Shown: positions 1-11,311 of the stretch, piece by piece
How positions within the stretch are numbered: the stretch's first letter is position 1
Layout of the letters: the number at the start of each line of letters is the position of its first letter
DNA from: Rotaria macrura
Lineage: Eukaryota > Rotifera > Eurotatoria > Philodinida > Philodinidae
Assembly: GCA_900239685.1 (NCBI GenBank)
Contig: OENT01000241.1
Coordinates: 62,001-126,000, forward strand
Length of the DNA: 64,000 nt
Reading direction: 5' to 3'
Notes under the pieces: model-generated
Seen by the model: only the letters and a program-made list of their open reading frames with translations
What the model was told of the DNA's origin: nothing
Databases searched by the model: none
Position numbers and translations under genes: made by a program

Positions 1-3000
1 GGTGGATTCCATTCAAATATTTCGATCGAAAATCATTAGAAGTATTGTAGTAGACAAACTTTGACATACTATTTCACGTTTTTTCCTTATAGTTATTGAA
101 TGACAATCCATTTGAATGGTTGAACAACGCATCGACACGTTTACCAACAACAACTGCTGATACAGATTGGATCATAGCAAATCCGGATTATTTAGGTACT
201 TATCGTGTGAAATATGATACGAAGAATTTTAATCTTATCCTCAATCAACTTCAAACAGATCATGTACGAGTTCCAGTTATTAATCGAGGTGCTCTCATTG
301 ATGATACATTCGCTATATCACGTACGTTTTTAATTAATGCGACTGATGCATACAGATTAATTAGTTATCTTAAAAATGAACGTGATTTTGTTCCATGGAC
401 AGCAGCATTTTCTGCGATGAATCAACAAGAATATATACTGGGTGATAACGAAATCTTTCCTGACGTACAACGTTATTTTCTCAGTTTGGTTCTACCATTG
501 TACAAAAGTGTAGATTGGATAACGATCAATCAATCAGCTGATTGGCGTCGTGCATTACTTCAACCGGATGTTTTACGTTCTACTTGTTCGTATGGTTATC
601 GTGAATGTATCGATACACTTCGAAGTATGTTTCGTCGATGGTATTTAAATCCGTCTAAAAATAATATACCAGGTAGTTTACGTTCGCTTGTCTATTGTAC
701 TGCGATTAGTCAAGGTTCACAGGAAGAATTTCAGTTCTTATGGAATCGCCTAGAAGAAGAACAAGAAGCCATAGAAACATCGAATCTATTGGATGGTTTG
801 TCTTGTACAAAAGATCGTTCACGTACCATTTGGTTTCTTGATCAACTTTTAAAAAATGGATCTGTGATTCGTGAACAAGATGCGCCCTATTCCATACGTA
901 AGGTGGCATATTCACGAGATAGTTATCAAATAGTTTGGGTATGGATCCAAGAAAATTGGTCAAAATTATTTGCAAAATGGGGAAGAACCGATTCTGGTTT
1001 AGATGCCATTATCAACGCACTAACTAATCGATTCGTAACCGCTCGACAACTCAATGAATTTAAAACTTTCTCTGATTCAATCATTGATAAAGGTAAAAAA
1101 ATGAATCGCTTTTATTTCGAATATTAAAAATATTTGAAATCATTATTCATTGGTTGTTTAGGCACTGTGTATCGTCAATTTCAACTTTCATTGGATAAAA
1201 TCAATGCAGCTATCGCTTGGAATACAGCAAATATCGCTTCACTTACACAATTTCTTCGATCGATGGATGATTCGTCTGTAATTCGTCTACCTTCATTCGC
1301 TGTTCCTCTTCATTATGATCTCTATGTAAAACCATATTTAAATATTACAAATAATGCCGATCATTCGATATTCGATGGACAAGTAGGCATTCATATCAAT
1401 ATTACTGGTGCTACTGATCGTGTTGTTTTACACAAGCGTGATATTACAATTCAAGAACCTATTGAAATCATTGGTGAACTATCTGTAATGGAAACAACAT
1501 TCGATCAAGATCATGATCTTTATACGATTATTTTTAACCAAACTATACCAAAAAATACGCAAATAATTCTAAAATTGAATTACGTAGGTCAAATCAATAA
1601 TGTTCCAGATGGATTCTTTCTCGCATCTTACGTACGAGTATCTGACCAAGCAAAACGTTATCTCCTTGCTTCACAGATGGCTGCTATTTCAGCACGACGG
1701 GTATTACCTTGTTTTGATGAACCTATTTTCAAAACCACATATTCATTGGCAGTAGAACATGAATCACAATATCAAGCATGGAGCAATATGCCCATAGAAA
1801 ATCAAACCATTTTGAGCAATGAAATATTATTGACTCATTTTAAGACATCAGTACCCATGAGTTCATATTTGTTGGCTCTTGTTGTTTCTGATTTTGAGTG
1901 TTTAACACGTAATAACACAGGTCTTCATGGAAACATCACAACTAGTGTATGTGCACAACCGGATAGAAAAAATGATTTGTATTATGCTCTTGATATAGCA
2001 TCTAAGAATATTAGGGATTTTGAAGAAAAGTATCAAATCAACTATCCATTGAGTAAATGTGATCATATTGCCGTGTCAAATCTTCCTTTCGGTAGACGAT
2101 CTTTAATATAACTCCATTCTCATAGGTAACGATTATATTTACTTTTGCTTTATTTAGGAGCCATGGAAAATTTTGGCTGTATTATATATAGAGACTCAAG
2201 ATTATTGTATAATAATCTTACATCGACACCTCTTAACGAACAAGATGCAGCAGTGATCATAGCTCACGAGGTAAATTTGAAATTCAAAGACACTTCTTCA
2301 TGAGCACATCAGAGTAGTCTCAATGAATCACTCTAATTTTGTGAAACACGACCTGAAAGGAGTGTTGAAGTGTTTAGGGTAGAAATTTGGACCCTCCCCC
2401 CCTCCCCCCCCCCNNNNNNNNNNNNNNNNNNNNNNNNNNNNNNNNNNNNNNNNNNNNNNNNNNNNNNNNNNNNNNNNNNNNNNNNNNNNNNNNNNNNNNN
2501 NNNNNNNNNNNNNNNNNNNNNNNNNNNNNNNNNNNNNNNNNNNNNNNNNNNNNNNNNNNNNNNNNNNNNNNNNNNNNNNNNNNNNNNNNNNNNNNNNNNN
2601 NNNNNNNNNNNNNNNNNNNNNNNNNNNNNNNNNNNNNNNNNNNNNNNNNNNNNNNNNNNNNNNNNNNNNNNNNNNNNNNNNNNNNNNNNNNNNNNNNNNN
2701 NNNNNNNNNNNNNNNNNNNNNNNNNNNNNNNNNNNNNNNNNNNNNNNNNNNNNNNNNNNNNNNNNNNNNNNNNNNNNNNNNNNNNNNNNNNNNNNNNNNN
2801 NNNNNNNNNNNNNNNNNNNNNNNNNNNNNNNNNNNNNNNNNNNNNNNNNNNNNNNNNNNGCCACGACCTTCCATCGCATACCATTACGAATGGTAGCCCC
2901 TCCAACCTCCTCCCCCACTCATCACAGACCGTTACCGACGAATTCCTCACTGCCAGCACCCCACCATCACAGACCGCTAACGACAGGTGCCCTCCTTCCG

Positions 3001-5810
3001 ACCCCCATTCCCATCACAGATCATCACCGATAGGTGGTTCCCCTGTCGAAGACTGTTACCGAAAGGATTGAAGACCGTCGCGCAAGTGATAGACGGCCCC
3101 AAATGGGGTCACAGAACGTCATCGATCTTTGGTACAGGATGACTGAATGGATGTCACTAATTTCTGATGAGAGTAAATTAGCTCCTTCTTTATTCCAGAT
3201 CTATTAGGTCAGTGAGAAATCATGAGTAAATGGCTAGCAGGATTCATGGAAGAAAGCAAGATTTTTTTGACTGTTAAAAGCAATTACATCGTGTTTCACA
3301 TTTTTAATCCCGTGAGGGATTGCGCTAACAGCTTTTATTCGTTTCATGTCTTTTTGATAAAATAAACGTACTCAGTACGATAGATATCTCGAGTATTATA
3401 TATATATGGTGCATTCAATGCAGAATTTTGATCAGTAACTAGAATAGTAATTATTTTTCTTTCTTTAATTTCAGTTGTCTCATCAATGGTTCGGGAATTT
3501 AGTCACAGCAAAGTGGTGGAATGATATATGGCTCACTGAAGGATTTGCTGAATGGATGGAATATTTTGCAACAGACAAGATACATTCTGATTGGGATGTA
3601 TATGAACGGCATGTTGCTCAAGAATGGCTTCGTATTATGCAAGATGATTCTATCACATTGACACATCCACTTAATATAAATATAACAGACGCTGAACAAA
3701 TAAGTACTATTTACGATTCAATTACCTATTTGAAAGGTTCTTCAATAATTCGTATGATGCAAAATTTTATTACGGAAGATACGTTTTATCGAGGTATTTC
3801 AAAGTATCTCAAAAATCATCTTTATTCGACTGTTGAAAAATCCGATCTTTGGAACAGTCTAAATGAACAAATAGTTATAGATGATACGTTATTACCAATA
3901 AATACTAGTCTTAGTGATATAATGAATACATGGGTCGATCAGATGGGCTATCCTTATGTAGAAGTAACACGTAATTATTCATCAAATACTATTTCAGTAA
4001 GTCAATATCAATTTTTATTCGATGCTGAAGCACAGCCACCAAAATCTCCTTATAACTATCAGTGGTATATTCCATTCCAATATAAATCACTATCAACACC
4101 GTCATCAAGTATTGTATGGTTCAATGGAAAGCACAGCGACATAATAATTAATAACAGTATTCAACCGAATCAGTGGATTTTAGTCAATCCAAATTTATTA
4201 GGATACTTTCGTACAAATTATGACATTCGAAATTGGCAAATGCTTATTGAACAGCTGAAAAATGATCATGAGAGTTTCACAACGATCGAAAGACTAGGTC
4301 TTGTTGATGATCTATTCAATTTAGCTAGAATAAGTGCGTATTGTTGTTAACCGAAATGAACATTTTAAATTCTTGTATCTAATTTGTGATAGATGTTCTA
4401 CCATTATCAATTCTGTTCGATATGCTTAATTATACTCATGTAGAACGAGCATATTTTGTTTGGGAGCGTATTACCACAGGCGTTAACTATATAGAACAAA
4501 TGATTGCAAGGAGTTATTCACATTTTAATCTTTATGGAAAGTGGCGTTCTTATTTGGCTGATCTTTTCCGACCAATTTATACTTATTTTGGTTGGACAGG
4601 TCAAATAGTGAATGAAAAATGGATCGAGACGGTCTATCGAAATGCAATTCTGTCTACAGCTTGCCAATATGATGTAGAAAATTGTACAAAACATGCTCAA
4701 CAACTGTTTCAAGAATGGTTCAATGATCCATTGAATAATAATACTATTGAAATTCAACAACGAGAATTTGTCTACTGTACCAACATTCGTTCAAGTAATC
4801 GTACTGTATTTGATTTTCTGTTTCAACAATATCAAATAGCAAATGATTCGCAAGAACGCTCAAAGTTACAATCGGCTCTAACATGCACACAGGATATTAA
4901 CTCCATTCGATATCTGCTTGAGATTCATTTTGATTCTGATATCAATATTATTCGAAGACAAGATATTTTTTCGGGAATAAGATCCGTATGTCGTAATCCG
5001 ATTGTTATCAATGAATGTTGGTTATATGTACGTTCGAAATGGAAATATTTGTTAGAAAATTTCGGTCAGTCCTCGGCTTTTAGTCAATTCATTCAAGAAC
5101 TTACAAGTGCATTCAATACTGAACAACAATTGAATGAAGTTGAATTGTTCATGGAACAGATCAGTGATAAAGTGAGATTCATAACATAATGCTTATTTAC
5201 CATAGCAATTCTATTTTACTTTGTCTATCGACAACGAGTTGAATTGCTGACTCTTTATCATCACAGAAAAATCTCCTAGATGAGAAATTGTATGCTAAAA
5301 AATAGAACTGATCATGATTAAATATAAACTTGGATGCACTGTAGAATTTCCAAATAACAAAAGATGTTAATACAAACGCTTGAGAAGAAAAGTGTCGGAT
5401 TCGCTGAAGTTCAATCAATCTATTCATAGTCTAAAATAAGAATGATTCGTTTAGTTTTTTTCTTAAAATTCTTCTATCGATTGTATTTTTAATTTTCAAC
5501 CTTAATATTCAGACAAAATTAATGGAATAAAATATATTTCAACAAATCTTCGGTTAGATTTTGATGAAATGAAATTCTCTTTGTATATTGACTCTGTGAA
5601 TGTACCTATAGTAGAAACTTTTTTATGAAGATATTTTGGTTAATTTTATTCAACAATTACTATAGAATTCTTTGGATTTTCTAGGGAGCCGCCGAAGCTG
5701 CATTTGGATCGGCGCTCGAACGTATCCGTGCAAATATTCAATGGATGAAAAAGGTAAAGCCGGATTTAGAAAACTGGTTTACAAATCGAATGTCTTTTAC
5801 CACTGCTTGA
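1..5810 (+). CDS. Tandem M1-family aminopeptidase (aminopeptidase N/ERAP-like), 5'-partial, two fused units
   Basis: Zinc metallopeptidase removing N-terminal residues from peptides. Exons read by eye: 1-41, 93-1092, 1162-2091, 2158-2270, 3475-4333, 4393-5171, 5685-5810; all joins keep frame. The first two exons are the C-terminal ERAP1_C-like helical domain of an upstream unit whose catalytic part lies left of the window. Exon 1162-2091 finishes that unit (LDKINAAIAWN) and continues without a stop or new start into the N-terminal domain of a second unit (RLPSFAVPLHYDLYVKP). Unit 2 is complete and looks active: GAMEN exopeptidase motif (FGAMENFG, formed across the 2091/2158 junction), HELSHQWFGN zinc motif (across 2270/3475), third zinc ligand in WLTEGFAEW, and the catalytic-Tyr region TYLKGSSIIRM. 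Unit 2 is about 895 aa, normal for M1. No C-terminal membrane anchor is visible (ends NRMSFTTA). Stop TGA at 5808-5810; an AATAAA lies at 6053-6058. Alternative: two separate genes, but no ATG or signal peptide is seen before unit 2. Confidence 0.88.
2337..3338 (+). mobile_element. Dispersed repeat element, copy A, with internal minisatellite
   Basis: Both ends match copy B at 50098-50585 in opposite orientation. The left end begins ttttgtgaaacacga and is followed by a conserved stretch containing gtgttgaagtgtttagggta. The right end carries tcgtgtttcaca, a small hairpin (aatccc-gtga-gggatt) and gctaacagctttta. The left-end GTGAAACACGA and right-side TCGTGTTTCAC are inverted relative to each other. 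Inside, C-rich units around catcacagaccgttaccgac recur imperfectly (about 2919-3085). No coding potential is seen. Class is uncertain: a non-autonomous DNA element or Helitron-like remnant are both possible. Confidence 0.7.
2414..2859. other. Assembly gap (446 N)
   Basis: A run of N between a poly-C tract and the C-rich minisatellite of repeat copy A. Reading frames spanning it are artefacts. Confidence 0.99.
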
Positions 5811-6810
5811 CAAAATAACCCATAAACAACAATCTTACACAACAATGTTTTAGTTTATGCATCAGTTATACTCCTTTTTCTATGTAAACGAATATCTTTA
5901 GAAAAATAGCTCTAAGAAACAAAGACACGATGCAATGAAAGAGAAATCATGTTTGATTGTGATGAAAGAAGTGATAAATTAGATTTCATTACAAATGAAT
6001 TGTGGAAATCATTACTAAAAACTCAATGAGACTTTATATGAACTGAAAGGCAAATAAATGAAATCACAATCCAATCTAAATTGATCTTCTACAGTGGGGT
6101 ATAAGTATAGGTGTGAGTTGAAGTGAGGAAAGCCTGATTCAGATCTACATATCATCCAAATACACTTAAACTACTGCTCTCATATACATCATTCATGACA
6201 ACCATCAAATTATTTGCCAAGAAAATTTACCATTCATTTCGAAGAACAGTCTGACCCTCATCCGTTTAAACAAGGCACACGATATTCGCATATCATACGA
6301 AGAAAAATTTCCAAAGAATTTTTCAGCAAGCAGTTCATAAGTGAAAATTTTCAGTCAGAACTATGTGAAAGAAGAATAGCGTTGAACCATGGAGGTGATT
6401 AACATCAAAAGCGAATGAGTATCTGTCATCATCAGAATTCAGTTACACAGTGAAGTGTTGTATTATTCAATATCACCTAAGTTGATGCCGTTTAAAATGA
6501 ATATAGTATGGTAGATCTTACAAGATTTTTACTCTGTTGGTTATTCACACTTCATATCGAGAGCAACTTTACTCCTCCATTTTGCTCATATACTGCTGAT
6601 TTTCAAGAACAGTATACTATTGCATGGGGTAAAAAGTTTATAATGCTAGACAACAGTGCAAACGAAAGCGTCATTATAGTGAATCATGAATTGCTGAAGT
6701 AGCGTAGCAGAACAGAAATGTAATTGCACAAGTCTTGCAAAAAAGAATCGGCAATATAAAAGAAACGTAGCATTCATGAGAAAGAAAACTTTTATTAGCT
6801 CGTTTCTTAC
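5811..6810. other. Intergenic region, no gene recognised
   Basis: About 1 kb between the aminopeptidase stop and the RRM-DUF4326 start. Short open frames at 6214-6402 and 6508-6702 resemble no family I know and have no splice or context support. It presumably holds the aminopeptidase 3' UTR (AATAAA at 6053-6058) and the promoter of the next gene. Confidence 0.6.
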
Positions 6811-7449
6811 ATGGCAGCTCATTTTCACTCACAACCAAAGCAAAGACTACACCAGCCGAATCTGTGGAGAGATTCAACATTGTCAGTCTTCGTCAAAAAT
6901 ATTTCTTACAACACAAATGAGCACGAACTTCGTTCATTTTTCGACAAAACATGCGGTCATGTCACCACAGTTCGCATTATTTACAAAAATCAAACGCGTC
7001 AACGTCGTGGTTTCGGTTTTGTACAATTCGATGATTTGGTAGCATATGAAATCGCGTTGACACTCAACGGAAGTTCATTAGATGGACGAATATTGAAAAT
7101 TTCGCCGAATGAACCGAAAACTACTCTTCCTTCAACGACAATTTCAACAGCTGCAACGGAATCAATCGATTCTACTTTGACAAGTGAACGAAAAACACGT
7201 GTCGTACATTGTAAAAGATCTAACTATGACGTTTACATTGGCCGACCGTCCGTCTGGGGCAATCCTTTCGTTATTGGTAAAGATGGAGATAAAGCAGAAC
7301 GCATTCGAAAATATTGCGCTTGGATCATTAGTCAGCCCGAGCTCATAGCTCGCGCGAAAAAGGAGCTTCGAGGTCGTACGATTGCGTGTTGGTGTAAACC
7401 GGAAGCGTGTCATGGCGATATTTTGGCCGAAATAGCTGATGCCGATTAA
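6811..7449 (+). CDS. RRM RNA-binding domain fused to DUF4326 domain, intronless
   Basis: 212-aa protein. Residues about 24-100 form an RNA recognition motif: RNP2-like VFVKNI (26-31) and RNP1-like RRGFGFVQF (65-73). A Ser/Thr-rich linker (about 103-127) follows. Residues about 129-209 match DUF4326, a small domain known mainly from phages, bacteria and archaea: VVHCKR, DVYIGRPSVWGNPF (140-153), and the C-terminal signature IACWCKPEACHGD (191-203) followed by ILAEIAD. The biochemical role of DUF4326 is not established; conserved Cys/His residues could bind metal or nucleotide, which is inference. The gene is a single exon, unlike every other gene here (5-14 exons), consistent with recent acquisition or retroposition. 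Start ATG at 6811 gives the full RRM; a frame at 6776 is out of phase and is not used. RNA binding is expected from RRM family knowledge; its targets cannot be inferred. Confidence 0.88.
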   Translation: MAAHFHSQPKQRLHQPNLWRDSTLSVFVKNISYNTNEHELRSFFDKTCGHVTTVRIIYKNQTRQRRGFGFVQFDDLVAYEIALTLNGSSLDGRILKISPNEPKTTLPSTTISTAATESIDSTLTSERKTRVVHCKRSNYDVYIGRPSVWGNPFVIGKDGDKAERIRKYCAWIISQPELIARAKKELRGRTIACWCKPEACHGDILAEIADAD

Positions 7450-8085
7450 TGACGTTCTCCCGGTCTTCATTTCAAGCAATCATCGGCCATATTTTGATCA
7501 TTTATACGCCACAAGTACTGCTTTAAAGAGTGAATTTTTGATACAGTTAGATACCCCATCGACAGTTGAATTCTTACGATTTGGCTAATTTTCGGATATG
7601 CTGTAGAAGATGTGTTACTGATCGATTCTTGATATTGTCTGTCTCTTACTTCAAAATGCCGAAGAACTGACTTCATAACAATGTGAGAGCATGAAAAAGG
7701 ATGTTCATGTGCCCCTATCTTTACAGCTACTTTTCGCCGGTACTTAACCCCCCCCCCCACGCCATGCCCGAGTAAATTCAAAATCATCATGTTTACAATC
7801 AATTCAACAGTATTTTGTTTCAAGACAATTTTGTTCACAATGGTTCCGATTCAATGCTCGTATTAATGTAAAAAATGTCATACTTTATTTGAAACATATG
7901 TAGTCTTTCAAAATATCTTGTGTTTATTGACACACTCATCTAGATACAAGTCATGGGCATATTTCAATGAATGATCTGCAATAGAAACATGCTACCTTGT
8001 CTTTTATTAAAATATGATCCCCTATAAATTGAGTCATTCTCATAGAAAAAAAAATATGCGAAGAGTTCTTAATGTATATATTGAA
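7450..8085. other. Convergent intergenic region, no gene recognised
   Basis: Lies between the + strand RRM-DUF4326 gene and the - strand ACE-like gene, so it should hold both 3' ends. TTTATT at 8003-8008 is an AATAAA on the minus strand about 80 nt past the ACE stop. An 11-base C run is at 7748-7758. The minus-strand open frame 7467-7838 crosses the C run and looks non-coding. Confidence 0.6.
7748..7758. repeat. 11-base C homopolymer
   Basis: A run of C in AT-rich intergenic DNA downstream of the RRM-DUF4326 gene. Confidence 0.9.
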
Positions 8086-11000
8086 TTACATCCATCCAAT
8101 TGGATAACCTCTTGCAATATTTTCCTTTTTCAACCATTCATACAATGGTTCGAAGAAATCCAACATTGCTCGCGAGTCTAGTTCAGTTTCTCCTGTTAAA
8201 CTTTCCAGAATTTCTGACCATGGTTTTGAATTTCCCATAGTTAACATTTCTTTAAATGCTTTACCAACGTCTGTATTTCCATATATATCACACATATGTA
8301 ATCGTTCGGTAACACCTTGCAAATGACACATAGAACGATAGAATTGAAATTGAAGAATATGTGCAATATAATATCGTAAATAAGGAACATTTGCTGGTAT
8401 ATGATATTTGGCACCTGCATCAAAATTATCTTCATCATTTCGAGGTACCGCAGGCATGACACCTCCATGTGCAATACGTAGTGCCCACCACATTGTATTT
8501 AAGTTAAATCTAGGATCAATTTTGCCGCGAAAAAGTGAAAATCGATATTTATCCATAACATAACTAAATGGTAAGAATGGAATTTTTTGTAAAGCTAAAC
8601 GTAGTAGAAAATTAATCTCGTAATGTGAATTGACCGCATTTTCATCTAGGAAACCCAGTTTAATTAGATGTGTCGGTGAAACTAAAAAATATATTAATAA
8701 TAAAGAAATTCAGAAAAACAAAACAACAATATAAACTCACTTGCATACATTCCAATTGTGTCCCCAATGGCTTCATGAAAACCCGCATTAGCACCACTGC
8801 GATAAATATAAGGCTGTTTCTCATTGTAAGCCTGGAAATACTCTATGTGGCCCAGTTCATGATGAATTGTATAAAAATCTCCTTCATCTATTTCCGTGCA
8901 CATTTTTACACGAAAATCATCACGATATTGCATGTCGTAAGCCGATGCATGACAAGCAACAGCACGATCAGTCGGTTTTTGAAATAAACTCCGTGCCCAA
9001 AACTTTGGTGTCATTGAATATAGATCAATCGATGTAAAAAATGATTCAGCCATTGTAAACATATCATGAATGGAAACGTTTCCATGATGTAATGCTTCAG
9101 TGATATTAACTAGTGGAGCATCAGGATAAGGAATCAAATCATCAAAACGTTCATGCCATGTTTGAGCCCACATATTACCTAAACAAATGATATAACATTA
9201 GCATATGCATAAAAAATGCACTGAGAATAGCCATAGAGTTATTCATATTTGACACATAATGAATGCAGCTGCTTAATTATGAATCACAAAGAGATTATTT
9301 TATTCCATCTATGTAATTAGTTAGACTCATTCTTTTACTTGAGTCTTCAGAAATTCGTTAAGAAAGTACTTCAGACAGTATGATAAATCGTTATTGATAC
9401 TGTAGTTCTTTGTGTCGTATTTGCCAAAATATGAATTTACCGAGAATATGAGCTGGAATGGGTCCATTACAACTAAAACGATTTGGATAGATTTCACATA
9501 GACGACCTCGAACATACGCATGCAATTGTTCATATAATGGCATAACATCACGTAAGATTTTATCAATAGTATCTTCAAATTCTTCAATATCACCCATTTC
9601 GTATTCTGCAATCCATAGTGTCTAAATACACAATAAAACACTTAGTCAAGTAATTGTTTTATACAATTGTTCTTTGCATGATATTCTTCACATAGCTAGT
9701 CAAAAAATAGCTTGAGCATGCTAACTGAGAAAATGAATGTTAAAAAAGCATCACAGATACAGTTTCATATTTCAATAACAAGAAAATTCTACACGAAATA
9801 TTATTTTCAATAGTTTGTATTCATTTTCTTTTGACATCGACTGCGTGTAAGGTAGACATTTTAAGAATCCTCGATAGATAAAACGGAAGGAAATAGCCCA
9901 TCATCAATCGAAAGTATATGAAATCGAAAGTGACTTATTCAATGTTTTTCAGCAATACATTTAGTCTTACTGCACAACAGTATTTGTTTGAATTTTAGAA
10001 CTGAACTCTTGTAGCCTCACGAAATATCTCAAATACTTTTTTCGCTCTTTATTTTGTGATGCCTCGCTCTTGTCATATACATGATTTAGACAATCAGCAG
10101 CTACAAAAGCTTATATCATTTGGATTTATGATGACTTTTTTCAATAAGCCCCTAAACATTTTGAAATAAATCCCATGAGATTCATTCAATACGAATAGGC
10201 AATGCAGTGCAACTCCTTTGTAATATCATAATAATTATAAATTCGTCATGAAGCTTCGTAGTTATACTTCATGTATGATTTCTATTGTCATTTAGTTTAT
10301 CGAAGTTTTACTTAAAGTACTAGCTTTATCTGTTATAAACAATGTCTTTTAAGAAAATCTTATGAATTGGAATAGTCCGTATTAACGTAGTAAACTCTGC
10401 AACTTACTGACAGATCTTGATAACCGTTTTTATGAACATTTTTGGTCAATAGATCGGTATAAGATAAATAAACTGGACGAACTTGATTTCCACATCCATC
10501 ATGCCAACCTTTCCATGCCCATACTAAACGATCATAATCTTTTTCAATTTGCATTAATCGTTCAAGATAAGGCGCAAGTGTATAACATTTATTCGGATCA
10601 TTTGGTTCACACACTTTTACTGTTGAATAAATCTCTTCTAACTTAGACTGTAACTCCGAAGTTTTTCGTATATCTTCCGTATTATTATTACTAACACCTA
10701 GTGCCAAACGACCAAATATAAGTCTTAAATCATCATCTGTAGAATATTTCATATGTTCATTAAATTGTTTTGCTATTGGTAATGCTAATTGAGAGAATGG
10801 TGCCCGAATAAGACTTTGAACAGTCAAGAGTCTTTCATTTGCTTCTGTTATATTTGTTGCAAAATTCCAACTGAGATCAGCATCTATCTAAATGAAATAA
10901 AATGATAGTTAAATCAAACTGGATATTGTTTCTTACTTGATAATATCTTTCGTCTATACGAAGATACCACATTAACCACTGTTTAGCAATAGTTTCATCT

Positions 11001-11311
11001 GAATAATCATTGGTGAGTGGCATGTTCTTCATATCTTCTTCATTTAATTGATTCCATAATGTTATATTAACTCGATCGTTAGGATCAACTACATTGTTAT
11101 CATTATTTGAATATTTGAATTTCAGATCGATATGTTCTTGTTTATCACGAATCGTAAGTGTTTGTTCGAATTTACCATGATCTTGTTTATTTAAATCATG
11201 AATAATTCGTTGCAAGCCTTGTCCAAAATAGCGATCCGGTTCTCGATTTGATGTTGAAAATTCGAATGAATTAAGAAGTAATATAATAGACAGAAGAATG
11301 CAACTCTTCAT
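8086..11311 (-). CDS. Angiotensin-converting-enzyme-like dipeptidyl carboxypeptidase (peptidase M2), secreted
   Basis: Zinc dipeptidyl carboxypeptidase removing C-terminal dipeptides from peptides. Exons in transcription order: 11311-10937, 10887-10408, 9621-9441, 9178-8741, 8681-8086; phases 0, 0, 1, 1 all agree, giving 689 aa. The N-terminus MKSCILLSIILLLNS is a signal peptide. The zinc site is HHELGH (HELGH about residues 452-456), and the third ligand is in FHEAIGD (Glu about 481). The C-terminal part keeps family landmarks such as PFLPFSYVMDKYRFSLF and IAHGGVMPAVPR. One catalytic domain and no C-terminal hydrophobic anchor (ends YPIGWM), so it is predicted to be secreted, resembling single-domain invertebrate ACEs rather than the two-domain somatic vertebrate form. 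Several N-X-S/T sites (e.g. NITLW, NITEA) suggest glycosylation. The third intron (9179-9440) and second (9622-10407) are longer than usual; nothing recognised inside. Confidence 0.93.

Larger units (their letters stand above)
2271..3474 (+). other. Enlarged intron splitting the HEXXH zinc motif
   Basis: The intron begins gtaaat and ends ttcag, phase 0, between CAC GAG (HE) and TTG TCT CAT (LSH). At 1,204 bp it is far longer than most other introns of this gene (51-69 bp; the last is 513 bp). The excess is explained by an inserted repeat element (2337-3338) and an assembly gap. Confidence 0.8.

Noticed and set aside
706..975. Minus-strand frame inside the aminopeptidase exon
   Set aside because: Shadow of the coding exon on the plus strand; no motif.
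2328..3071. Several long open frames on both strands around 2.3-3.0 kb
   Set aside because: They run through 446 N and the C-rich minisatellite; the open frame is an artefact of undefined bases.
7162..7479. Minus-strand 105-codon frame under the RRM-DUF4326 gene
   Set aside because: Antisense shadow of a clearly supported gene.
7467..7838. Minus-strand 123-codon frame
   Set aside because: Crosses an 11-base C run giving a Gly tract, no family resemblance, lies in a 3' intergenic region.
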